10,596 bases of DNA from contig JBJKRF010000017.1 of the NCBI GenBank assembly GCA_046704785.1, positions 1-10,596 of the forward strand. The letters run 5' to 3'. Within the stretch, counting starts at the first letter, position 1, and every line of letters starts with the position of its first letter. Position numbers and translations under genes: made by a program. Positions 1-6,319 of the stretch are shown here, one piece after another. The stretch comes from JBJKRF01 sp046704785. Lineage in GTDB: Bacteria; Chloroflexota; Anaerolineae; Anaerolineales; Villigracilaceae. Under the pieces are notes generated by a model. It had not been told where the DNA came from. It saw only the letters and a list, made by a program, of their open reading frames with translations, and did no database searches.

Positions 1-126
1 GCCAGAGTATAACAACCGCCCACATCAGGGCCTGGCGATTCCGGGGTTGTCACCCAACGAATTCGCCAAGCGTATCTGGCTCATGTAACTATGTTGTTAA
101 TGTGCAAGATGATACTGACTAAGACA
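1..126 (+). mobile_element. 3' end of an insertion sequence (right boundary approximate)
   Basis: The window opens inside a DDE transposase gene that stops at 88. The element's right end must lie shortly after this. The stretch ending at 126 reads, on the opposite strand, as a sequence beginning TGTCTTAGTCAGTATC, and a TGT start is common for IS3/IS481-type terminal repeats. The left end is outside the window, so the inverted repeat cannot be matched. The boundary at 126 is therefore a guess (129 is equally possible), while the presence of an IS tail is better supported by the transposase residues. If right, the IS lies just upstream of the SorC regulator's control region. Confidence 0.4.
2..88 (+). 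CDS. IS3/IS481-type transposase, C-terminal fragment
   Basis: Only the last 28 codons are in the window, ending in TAA. They contain the pattern EYNNRPHQGL followed by GLSPNEFAKRI. This is the typical end of the integrase (rve) catalytic core of IS3/IS481-family DDE transposases, where a Y-N-x-x-RPH-x-x-L motif follows the catalytic glutamate and a P-x-E/A-F motif precedes the C-terminus. The frame is open to the left edge, so the gene starts outside the window. The encoded enzyme would cut and join the ends of its IS element. Which IS family it belongs to cannot be fixed from 28 residues, and activity cannot be judged. Confidence 0.7.
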   Translation, partial: PEYNNRPHQGLAIPGLSPNEFAKRIWLM

Positions 127-175
127 ACAAAAGGCTTTTCCTCTGGTAAATTAGATTGTCGGGTTTTGAAATTGC

Positions 176-216
176 GTGAATTATTTTCACAAAATTTCAG
201 TACAATATACGTATAT
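176..216 (+). promoter_or_regulatory. Candidate operator/promoter of the SorC-family regulator
   Basis: Two symmetric elements lie just upstream of the regulator gene. The first is GTGAA-TTATT-TTCAC (176-190), with perfect 5-bp arms. The second is the 12-bp palindrome ATATACGTATAT (205-216). A -10-like TACAAT (201-206) sits between and partly within them, but no good -35 hexamer lies 16-18 bp upstream. That would fit a promoter needing an activator, or a wrong -10 call. SorC-family proteins commonly bind palindromes near their own promoter, so autoregulation is a reasonable inference. Neither site matches a consensus I can name with certainty. Confidence 0.4.
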
Positions 217-241
217 GTCCAACTACTGGACAGAGGGATCC

Positions 242-1216
242 ATGGATAACCGTCACCAGGAATTGCTTGCTCAAGTGGCAAGTTTATATTATGAACATGA
301 ACTCAAGCAGGAAGAAATCGCGGTCCGTACCGGGTATTCGCGTTCCATGGTTTCGCGGTTACTGACAGAGGCGCGTGATAAGGGGATCATCGAAATTCGT
401 ATTAACTATCCGCTGGAACGCTGCCTCGATATCGAAGATACGCTCCAGCAGGCGCTCGATTTGCGCCTGGTACGTGTGTTGACCCGCGGCACGTTAGGGG
501 ACGGGCAAGTGCTGCGTAAACTTGGCGCTATGGCGGCCAATCAAATCGAGGAACTTGTCAGAAAAGGCGTCAAACGCATTGGCGTTTCATGGGGAACGGC
601 GCTTTGGGAAACAGCCAGCGCCGTCCAGAAATTGAATTACGCTGATACGCGCATCTACCAGGTCGTCGGTTCTTCCAGGTCGCTTGACCCGGAAATCGAT
701 GGCCCAAATTTGGCGCGCCATCTGGCTGAGGCGCTGGGAGGCCAGTATTTCACCATCCCGGCTCCGTTGGTCGTCGAAAATCAGGTGACCCGCGATGCGC
801 TTTTACACGAGCCCTCCGTCGTGCGGATTATGCAGGAAGTGACGCATCTCGACCTCGTGCTGGTTGGAATCGGATCACTCAACCCCGATGCGTCCAGTTG
901 GGTGCGTTCCGGCTACCTCGGGCGGGAGCAAGTGTTGGAACTGTCGAGGCAGGGAGCCGTCGGAGATGTGTGTGGAATCTTTTTTGACCAGGATGGAGCC
1001 ATCCTCGATACCCCTTTCCGAAATCGGGTTATCAGCATTAGTAAAACCGACCTGTTGAACGTACCTCTCAAAATGGGTGTTTCTGCAGGTGAAGCCAAAA
1101 TTGCGCCGATTCTGGCAGCCTGTCGCGCCGGACTCGTGAACTGCCTGGTCACCGACGAGGTGGCCGCGCTGGGACTTCTCCAGATGCTCCGCTCAAAGTC
1201 GAAAAAAGCGGTCTGA
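242..1216 (+). CDS. SorC/DeoR-family sugar-binding transcriptional regulator
   Basis: A 324-residue transcription factor, the normal length for the SorC family. Residues about 5-55 form an N-terminal helix-turn-helix (LKQEEIAVRTGYSRSMVSRLL), in which the recognition helix follows the TGYS turn. Residues about 60-320 form the SorC sugar-binding domain, with recognisable segments IGVSWGTALW, YQVVGS, LVGIGSL, DVCGIFFDQDG and the C-terminal VTDEVAALGLL. Family members are usually tetrameric and respond to phosphorylated sugars, controlling catabolic operons. I chose the ATG at 242 because AGAGGG (232-237) lies just upstream. In-frame starts at 176 (GTG) and 215 (ATG) lack a ribosome site and run into the candidate operator. 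galK lies downstream but behind a terminator, so galK as a target is plausible but unproven. The effector cannot be read from the sequence. Confidence 0.88.
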   Translation: MDNRHQELLAQVASLYYEHELKQEEIAVRTGYSRSMVSRLLTEARDKGIIEIRINYPLERCLDIEDTLQQALDLRLVRVLTRGTLGDGQVLRKLGAMAANQIEELVRKGVKRIGVSWGTALWETASAVQKLNYADTRIYQVVGSSRSLDPEIDGPNLARHLAEALGGQYFTIPAPLVVENQVTRDALLHEPSVVRIMQEVTHLDLVLVGIGSLNPDASSWVRSGYLGREQVLELSRQGAVGDVCGIFFDQDGAILDTPFRNRVISISKTDLLNVPLKMGVSAGEAKIAPILAACRAGLVNCLVTDEVAALGLLQMLRSKSKKAV

Positions 1217-1222
1217 AGAGTT

Positions 1223-1251
1223 CTTGGCTTTTCCGGAAAAACCCTGCCAAG
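1223..1251. repeat. Inverted repeat in the regulator-galK gap
   Basis: CTTGGC (1223-1228) pairs with GCCAAG (1246-1251), and the spacer contains a further symmetric TTTTCCGGAAAA. No T-run follows, so it is not a good terminator. It could be an operator or an RNA hairpin downstream of the SorC-family gene. Apart from this repeat and the terminator at 1341-1367, I see no gene in the 225-bp gap between 1216 and 1442. Confidence 0.35.
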
Positions 1252-1340
1252 CCCGCTTGATTGACCAATCTGTATGAATGTGGAAACTTTTTGACAGAAC
1301 CTACCTGACGCCGAGCACGGTCACCCCCAGGCCGCGGCGG

Positions 1341-1367
1341 AAGCGCCGGAATTTCCGGCGCTTTTTT
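1341..1367 (+). terminator. Rho-independent terminator after the SorC-family gene
   Basis: AAGCGCCGG (1341-1349) and CCGGCGCTT (1354-1362) form a perfect 9-bp GC-rich stem closed by AATTT, running into a T6 tract (1362-1367). The T tract exists only on the + strand, so it ends transcription coming from the regulator gene. It separates that gene from galK, implying that galK has its own promoter between about 1368 and 1441. No strong hexamers are visible in that interval. Confidence 0.85.
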
Positions 1368-1441
1368 CATTCCTGTGATATTCTTGCGTATCCCTTTGTC
1401 CGCAACGGGCGCGACTCTTCTCCTGCAAAGGTTTCCTCACG

Positions 1442-2581
1442 ATGGACATAACTCAACTCTCTGAGAAGTTTTCCGAGCATTTTGGCGACCTGCCGCGCTG
1501 GATCGTGCGTGCGCCTGGACGGGTGAACCTGATCGGCGAGCACACCGATTACAACGGCGGATTCGTGCTGCCGGTGGCGATCGACCGTGAAGTGCGTATT
1601 GCCCTGCGTCCGCGAGAGGACCGGCATGTGTGTATGCTGGCGCTGGATTTCGACCAACAGACGGACGAATTTTCCCTGGACGACATCCAACACGCGGCGC
1701 TTGGCTGGAGCAACTACGTTCGTGGCGTGGCCGATGTGTTGCAGAAGGCCGGCCATACGTTGACCGGCGCGGATTTGTTGATGAGCGGGGACGTCCCCAT
1801 CGGCTCCGGCCTCTCGTCCAGCGCGGCGCTGGAAGTCTGTGCAGCGCTGGCTTTTCAGACCGCCAGCAGTTTCGAGCTGGGCCGTGTGCAAATGGCTTTG
1901 GCCTGCCAGCGGGCTGAAAACCAGTTTGTGGGAGTCAAAAGCGGAATCATGGACCAGTTCATCTCGGCCCTGGGGCATGAGGGCCACGCCTTATTGATCG
2001 ACTGTCTCGATCTATCGTACCGGAACGTTCCATTGCCGGACGGTGTAACCGTCATGGTCTGCGATACCATGAAGCGTCGCGGACTGGTCGATTCGGAGTA
2101 CAACACGCGCCGCGCCGAATGCGAGGAAGCCACGCGTGAAATGGGCGTTCAATATTTGCGTGAAGTTTCGGCGGCGCAGTTCGTAGCGCACGAAAGCAAG
2201 TTGCGCCCAGTGGTGGCCCGGCGTGCGCGCCATGTGATCACCGAGAACGCGCGCGTGCTTTCTGCCGTGGAGGCTGCAAAGGGCAGCGATGTGGCTGCTT
2301 TGGGACGTCTGATGGACCAGTCGCATGTTAGCATGCGCGATGATTTCGAGATTTCCTGCCGCGAACTGGACTGGATGGTCGAGATCGCCCGTCGCCAGAC
2401 CGGGTGCTACGGCTCCCGCCTGACCGGCGCCGGTTTTGGTGGCTGCACCGTCAGCCTGGTGGCGCAGGCGCAGGTGGCGGCCTTCCGGGAAAACGTCGCC
2501 AGGGAGTACGAACAGGTTAGCGGACGGTCTCCCAACATTTATGCCTGCCAGCCAATGGACGGTGCTTCACTTGTGGCGTAG
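1442..2581 (+). CDS. galK: Galactokinase
   Basis: A 379-residue GHMP-family sugar kinase, a normal length for bacterial galactokinase. It phosphorylates alpha-D-galactose at C1 with ATP, the first committed Leloir step, in the cytoplasm. Three diagnostic motifs are present. The galactokinase signature GRVNLIGEHTDYNGG spans residues 26-40. The GHMP phosphate-binding loop PIGSGLSSSAA spans 119-129. The C-terminal glycine motif GSRLTGAGFGG starts near 324. Arg27 and Asp171 (in GIMDQF) match the catalytic Arg/Asp pair described for the family. The start follows AAAGG with a spacer of about 10 nt. No galT, galE or galM lies nearby, so the rest of the pathway must be encoded elsewhere. The gene is followed after 6 bp by an AlkZ-related gene, suggesting cotranscription. 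All key residues seem intact, so activity is likely. Confidence 0.95.
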   Translation: MDITQLSEKFSEHFGDLPRWIVRAPGRVNLIGEHTDYNGGFVLPVAIDREVRIALRPREDRHVCMLALDFDQQTDEFSLDDIQHAALGWSNYVRGVADVLQKAGHTLTGADLLMSGDVPIGSGLSSSAALEVCAALAFQTASSFELGRVQMALACQRAENQFVGVKSGIMDQFISALGHEGHALLIDCLDLSYRNVPLPDGVTVMVCDTMKRRGLVDSEYNTRRAECEEATREMGVQYLREVSAAQFVAHESKLRPVVARRARHVITENARVLSAVEAAKGSDVAALGRLMDQSHVSMRDDFEISCRELDWMVEIARRQTGCYGSRLTGAGFGGCTVSLVAQAQVAAFRENVAREYEQVSGRSPNIYACQPMDGASLVA

Positions 2582-2587
2582 AATGAA

Positions 2588-3448
2588 ATGATGGGCTTTC
2601 TTCCCGCTGAACTTCTGCGTGCCTACCGCGCCGGGACCTTCCGCCTTGGCGCTTCGCCGCGTGTCAAAACCCCCGACGAGGCGCTCGACTGGGTCAACGA
2701 GCGCGGATTCGTCTATTTCTGGCCGATCAAGGGAATCACGTTTCCCAACCTGTGGACGGCAGTTGCCGGAGAGCGTCCGGTAGCCGACGCGCACGACGAT
2801 CCGGGGCATGTGACCTGGGGCTGGAAGGACGATGCGCTTGGTAAGCGTCGCTGGTATTATGCCAAGATCCTGCGTAAGAAAGCCACGATCATTTCGCTGG
2901 CGGTCGCCCCGTATTTTTATGCTTTGAGCGAGAATTACGGCTCGCCGGAAGAAGACCACTTGATGATGTACGAAGAAGGCCGCCTGACGATGGCCGCGAA
3001 GCTGGTCTACGAAGCTTTGCTGAAGGACGGCGCGATGAACACCCTCGACCTGCGCAAAGCGGCTCACCTGACCAGCAAACAGAGCGATAGCGAATTCAAC
3101 CGCGCGTTGGAGGTCTTGCAGGCAGATTTTAAAATTTTGCCGGTAGGCGTGGCGCAGGCGGGAGCCTGGAATTATGCTTTTATCTACGACATCGTGGCGC
3201 GTTACGATCCGGAATTGCCGGAGCGAGCGCGTCTCATCGGAGAGGCCCAGGCGCGTGAGAAACTGGTGACGTTGTATTTTCGCAGTATAGGAGCGGCGCA
3301 GTTGAGGGATGTGACAAAACTTTTCGGGTGGGGAAACGAGATTACGCAGCGGGTGATTAAACGCCTGGTAGACGGTGGCGCGCTGACGGGAGGCCTGCGC
3401 CTGGAGAAGCAGGCCGGGGAGTGGATTGCGCTCTCGTCGCTGCTATAG
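2588..3448 (+). CDS. AlkZ-related winged-helix protein (YcaQ-like family)
   Basis: A 286-residue protein. Residues 134-215 (LVYEALLKDG, then EFNRALEVLQADFKILPVG) and 222-286 (REKLVTLYFRSIGAAQLRDVTKLFGW) resemble consecutive winged-helix units of the AlkZ/YcaQ DNA-glycosylase superfamily, which repairs bulky alkyl adducts and crosslinks. Residues 30-125 form a distinctive Trp/Tyr-rich segment (WPIKGITFPNLW, VTWGWKDDALGKRRWYYAK) that I associate with 'AlkZ-related' proteins. The catalytic QxQ/QxD motif of true AlkZ enzymes is not visible, so glycosylase activity is doubtful. The gene begins with ATG ATG (2588) only 6 bp after the galK stop and has no clear ribosome site, so translational coupling to galK is likely. 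The assignment is from recollected family appearance and is moderately sure; the functional link to galactose use is unknown. Confidence 0.6.
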   Translation: MMGFLPAELLRAYRAGTFRLGASPRVKTPDEALDWVNERGFVYFWPIKGITFPNLWTAVAGERPVADAHDDPGHVTWGWKDDALGKRRWYYAKILRKKATIISLAVAPYFYALSENYGSPEEDHLMMYEEGRLTMAAKLVYEALLKDGAMNTLDLRKAAHLTSKQSDSEFNRALEVLQADFKILPVGVAQAGAWNYAFIYDIVARYDPELPERARLIGEAQAREKLVTLYFRSIGAAQLRDVTKLFGWGNEITQRVIKRLVDGGALTGGLRLEKQAGEWIALSSLL

Positions 3449-3484
3449 GCTTGAGGCGCGCCCCGGCTTCGATCGACTTCCCGA

Positions 3485-3513
3485 TTGCCCGATTCGAAAA
3501 ACTGATGTATAGT
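3485..3513 (+). promoter_or_regulatory. Sigma70-type promoter of the hydrolase gene
   Basis: TTGCCC (3485-3490) and TATAGT (3508-3513) are separated by exactly 17 bp. A start point near 3520 would be followed by a strong ribosome site, GAGGAGG (3524-3530), 4 nt before the ATG at 3535. This is the only gap (86 bp) between the galK pair and the hydrolase, and it suggests separate transcription of the latter. Confidence 0.55.
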
Positions 3514-3534
3514 TGCTTCTAACGAGGAGGGAAT

Positions 3535-5283
3535 ATGGACCCTGAAAAGACCAAAACACTCGAAAGGGCACTGGCGCTACTAAAAGAGGGAAAGAAACCC
3601 GACGTTCGCTTGGTTTTGATGCCGTTCGTCAAGCAAAATCCGGAAATTGCCGAAGGCTGGTATTTGCTCGGCTTTGCGCTTACCGACCCGGAAAAGCGCT
3701 TGTATTGCTTTCAACAGGTGCTGCGCATCGACCCGTCGAACCTGCAGGCGCAGAAACAGATTGCCAAGTTGCGCGCGGCACAGTCGGCGCCGCCAGCGAC
3801 TCCGGCTAAACGGGCCTCTACCGGCAAGAAGGGATTCCCGGTTTGGCTCTGGGCGCTGGGCGGCGGAGCGCTGGTGGTGGTTTGCTTTGCTGCTTTTGCC
3901 CTGTGGTACGTCTTCACCAATTTTTTAACTGCCTCGAAGGCCTCGCTCGAACCGCCAGTAGCGGCCCAGCCTGCTGTTGCCACAGCGACCCCGGATGGTT
4001 CTACCCCCACGTTAGCGCCGACCAGCCCCCCGGCGTTTACACCGGTCTTTCGCGGCAAGCCCTGTCTTTTCGATATTCCCCTGAGGGCTCAGGTGCGCTG
4101 CGGAATCGTCAGCGTCCCGCAGAATCGGCAGAAGAACGACCTGACGAATTTGATCGACCTGCCCGTGGTGGTCTACCAGAGCGCCAAGCCCAATGCCGAC
4201 GTGATCATCTACCTGCAGGGCGGCCCCGGCTCCGAGAGTATCGACTGGTCGCTTTCCTGGTTCCAGGATTATGTCACGCCCATTTTGCAGGATTACGATA
4301 TGGTCTTTTTCGATCCGCGCGGCACGGGGCGCTCGGAACCGCGCCTGGATTGTCCCGAGCTGAATACGGTCTTTCTGGGGTCTTATTTTCAGAATCAATC
4401 TGCGGATCAGGCCTTTGCCAATTTCACCAACGCCTGGGGCAAGTGCCACGACCGCTTCCTGGCGGGCGGCATCGATGTCTCGGCGTTCAATACCACCGAA
4501 AGCGCCGCCGACGTGCGCGACATCGCCGTTGCCCTGGGATACAAAAAAGTGAATCTGCTGGGAATCTCTTACGGCACACGCCTGGCGTTGACGGTCATGC
4601 GCGATCACCCGGAGATCGTCCGTTCGGCGGTGATCGACTCGGTAGTGCCAATGGAGTCGAAGATGTTCGACGATCGGGCCATCGACGTGGAATATGCCTT
4701 GAACAAAGTGTTCACAGATTGCGCCAACAGTCCGCGCTGCAACAGCGCCTACCCCAATCTCAGCACCGTTTTCTACCAGTTGATCGAACGCTTCGACCGG
4801 AACCCCGTCAACGTGAAGACGTACGACCCCTACAGCGACTACGTCTCTTCCATCAGCGTCAACGGCGTGGATTTGCTGTCGGCTGTTGTGGCGGGCTTGC
4901 ATACCTCCCCGCTGGTGCCGGTCATCCCGAAGGCTATTTACGACATCCAGAACGGCGATTACACCTTCCTTAGTTACGCGCTGGGCGTTTCCGGCGGTTC
5001 CTACGATACCTTGAGCATGGGGACTTATTTTGCCACGACCTGCCCCGAACAGGTCTACGCCTCCACGCCAGCCCAAATGGACGCCGACCTGGGCGCGCCG
5101 GGCCTGATCAAGACCTACTCCCTTTCGTCCATTTTTGGCAGCACGCAGCGCGTCTTCGACCTGTGCAACGCCTGGAGGGCCGCAGCGCACGACCCGCGTG
5201 ACAGCGCCCCGGTCACGGCGGATATTCCCACGCTGATCATTTCCGGGCAGTACGACCCGACCACCCCCCGTCATGGACGGTGA
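3535..5283 (+). CDS. Membrane-anchored S33-type alpha/beta hydrolase with TPR-like N-terminus (5' part of a frameshifted gene)
   Basis: The reading frame gives 582 residues. Residues 1-80 are helical and TPR-like (GWYLLGFAL, then LYCFQQVLRIDPSN). A Lys-rich stretch precedes one membrane helix (about 103-127), predicting an inside N-terminus and an external C-terminus. A Pro/Ala/Thr linker (135-172) leads to an alpha/beta hydrolase like tripeptidyl/prolyl aminopeptidases (S33): oxyanion loop GGPG (229-232), DPRGTGRS (260-267), nucleophile Ser345 in GISYG, and Asp574 in SGQYDPTTP. Four Cys pairs are possible outside. The expected catalytic His is missing here because the frame is lost at a C6 tract (5264-5269), ending in RHGR-stop. 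Removing one C joins it to the downstream frame and restores a 786-residue protein ending at 5896. The enzyme probably removes residues from peptides outside the cell; the substrate is not known. Confidence 0.85.
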   Translation: MDPEKTKTLERALALLKEGKKPDVRLVLMPFVKQNPEIAEGWYLLGFALTDPEKRLYCFQQVLRIDPSNLQAQKQIAKLRAAQSAPPATPAKRASTGKKGFPVWLWALGGGALVVVCFAAFALWYVFTNFLTASKASLEPPVAAQPAVATATPDGSTPTLAPTSPPAFTPVFRGKPCLFDIPLRAQVRCGIVSVPQNRQKNDLTNLIDLPVVVYQSAKPNADVIIYLQGGPGSESIDWSLSWFQDYVTPILQDYDMVFFDPRGTGRSEPRLDCPELNTVFLGSYFQNQSADQAFANFTNAWGKCHDRFLAGGIDVSAFNTTESAADVRDIAVALGYKKVNLLGISYGTRLALTVMRDHPEIVRSAVIDSVVPMESKMFDDRAIDVEYALNKVFTDCANSPRCNSAYPNLSTVFYQLIERFDRNPVNVKTYDPYSDYVSSISVNGVDLLSAVVAGLHTSPLVPVIPKAIYDIQNGDYTFLSYALGVSGGSYDTLSMGTYFATTCPEQVYASTPAQMDADLGAPGLIKTYSLSSIFGSTQRVFDLCNAWRAAAHDPRDSAPVTADIPTLIISGQYDPTTPRHGR

Positions 5284-5896
5284 AATCGTCTCAAAGGACT
5301 TGCCCGACAGCTATTTCTACGTCATCCCCGGCGAAGGGCACGGCGCTACGGTCGATAGTCCCTGCGCTTTGAATATTGCGATGGACTTCATCAAGGACCC
5401 CAGCCGCGAGCCGAATCACACCTGCCTGGATGACCTGTCGTTCGGCTTTTTCACGCCTTACGACGGCAAACAACCCGTGGCCGTCGTCCCGCTGACGGAG
5501 CCCTCCATGCGCCTGAAGGGAGTCGTCCCCGATGGCTGGAAAAAGCAACTTCCCTATACGGCTTATTACCGGCGTGCCTATCTCTTCGACCCCACGATGG
5601 TGGAATTTATGTCGTATGCTGCGCCCAAGAACATCACCGTCAGCTACCTTCAAGCGAGTTTCGAAAGCAGCGGTTTCGACGAGACTCCCACGAAGACAGA
5701 TTCCTATTCCGCCAACGGGCTGGATTGGACGATTTACGGTTCCAAGTTCAACGGGGAACCGGTTGTCCTGGCTCTGGCCGAGGTGAACGCCTCGCGCACG
5801 ATTGCGCTTGCCATGGTGGTTTCTGCCCCAGAGCGGGACGCTTATTATCACGGTCTGTTTTTGCCGATGCTGGACAAACTCCTCCCTATCCAGTAA
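5273..5896 (+). CDS. C-terminal part of the frameshifted S33 hydrolase (catalytic His plus extra domain)
   Basis: This frame continues the hydrolase at 3535. It is open from codon GTC at 5270, and the ATG at 5273 is an in-frame Met rather than a convincing start, as no ribosome site precedes it. Residues 1-45 (EIVSKDLPDSYFYVIPGEGHGATVD, abbreviated here) hold the expected catalytic His23 in GEGHG, followed by a Cys and helix typical of the S33 end. Residues about 70-207 form an additional domain (KGVVPDGWKK, then WTIYGSKFNGEPVVLALAE) of alternating strands, vaguely like PsbP/DUF1795 folds; that comparison is weak. A probable terminator follows the stop at 5893-5896. Codon use matches the upstream half, so decay must be recent, or the extra C is a sequencing error. 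Confidence 0.8.
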   Translation: MDGEIVSKDLPDSYFYVIPGEGHGATVDSPCALNIAMDFIKDPSREPNHTCLDDLSFGFFTPYDGKQPVAVVPLTEPSMRLKGVVPDGWKKQLPYTAYYRRAYLFDPTMVEFMSYAAPKNITVSYLQASFESSGFDETPTKTDSYSANGLDWTIYGSKFNGEPVVLALAEVNASRTIALAMVVSAPERDAYYHGLFLPMLDKLLPIQ

Positions 5897-5915
5897 GTTA
5901 CCGTGAAGAAGATCG

Positions 5916-5950
5916 ACGGCCCGTGTGATTTCTACGCGGGCCGTTTCTAT
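5916..5950 (+). terminator. Terminator hairpin after the hydrolase
   Basis: ACGGCCCG (5916-5923) pairs with CGGGCCGT (5937-5944) around a 13-nt loop, followed by the T-rich TTTCTATT. The T bias exists only on the + strand, so it mainly serves the hydrolase. It lies directly against the stop codon (5947-5949) of the convergent YHS gene. The T run is interrupted, so strength is uncertain. Confidence 0.6.
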
Positions 5951-6174
5951 TCGTGTTCCTTTCGGCGGCTGTGCGCGATGTAGAACCGGTTGGGGTCATT
6001 GCGGAAAGCTTCCAGGCAGAACCCTGTGCAGAAGTAAACCGTCTGGCCCTGGTATTCGGCTTTGGGATACCATTTGGCGTCAGCCGTCATCACGCGCCCG
6101 CAGACGGTCAAGGGCGTGAAAGGAGCCTCGGTCGGAGGGGCAGAGTCTGCTACGGGTTTGGGAAAATCATTCAT
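5947..6174 (-). CDS. Small YHS-domain metal-binding protein
   Basis: A 75-residue protein with a Pro-rich head (residues 1-20) and one YHS domain. The domain shows VCGRVM (Cys25), a variable Tyr segment (YQGQTVYFC), Cys49 and Cys53 in FCTGFC, then F-RNDPNRFY (57-65). This is the usual Cys...YxFC...C...F...DP..Y pattern of YHS domains found in heavy-metal ATPases and free-standing metal-handling proteins. It should be cytoplasmic, with the three Cys as candidate metal ligands. The ATG (6174-6172) overlaps the stop codon of the GH13-like stub upstream in an ATGA arrangement, suggesting translational coupling in an operon with the cytochrome b5-like gene. No separate ribosome site is obvious. 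The metal and partner are not known. The C-terminus is basic and short (SRRKEHE). Confidence 0.8.
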   Translation of the reverse strand: MNDFPKPVADSAPPTEAPFTPLTVCGRVMTADAKWYPKAEYQGQTVYFCTGFCLEAFRNDPNRFYIAHSRRKEHE

Positions 6175-6293
6175 GATGACAATGCGGCAAGATAGATTTC
6201 GAACGTCTCATGGTCATTGACGTTCCCGTCGGCAAACGAACGCGGATCGATCTGATAGAAGACGGCTGTTTGCCACCATTTGAGAGCGGGCAT
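6171..6293 (-). pseudogene. GH13 alpha-glucosidase N-terminal remnant
   Basis: Translated from ATG at 6293, this 40-codon frame reads MPALKWWQTAVFYQIDPRSF then ADGN. That is the hallmark start of GH13 alpha-glucosidases (usually WWQTAVFYQIYPRSF-DGNGDGIGD), including the first beta strand of the barrel. One residue differs at a strongly conserved place (Asp instead of Tyr). After ADGN the similarity ends: the remaining residues VNDHETFEIYLAALSS do not continue the family pattern and a TGA stops the frame. A full enzyme has over 500 residues, so this is best read as a gene truncated by a deletion. AAGG lies about 10 nt before the ATG. The tail could derive from the far end of the same gene, but that is speculation. 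It may still be translated as a leader-like mini-ORF, since its stop overlaps the YHS start. Confidence 0.55.
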
Positions 6294-6319
6294 ATCGCAT
6301 AGCCTTAATCCAGACTGCG

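Noticed and set aside
1291..1296. TTGACA as a -35 box upstream of galK
   Set aside because: No acceptable -10 lies 16-18 bp downstream, and the terminator at 1341-1367 would stop any transcript before galK.
3843..4973. Long open frame (376 codons) on the + strand inside the hydrolase gene
   Set aside because: It is out of frame with a well-supported hydrolase; its translation is Arg/Gly/Pro-rich with no recognisable domain, as expected for a shadow in GC-rich coding DNA.
4012..5274. Long open frame (420 codons) on the - strand opposite the hydrolase
   Set aside because: Antisense shadow; the translation is low-complexity, rich in Val/Asp/His/Arg, with no motif, and lies wholly opposite the hydrolase.
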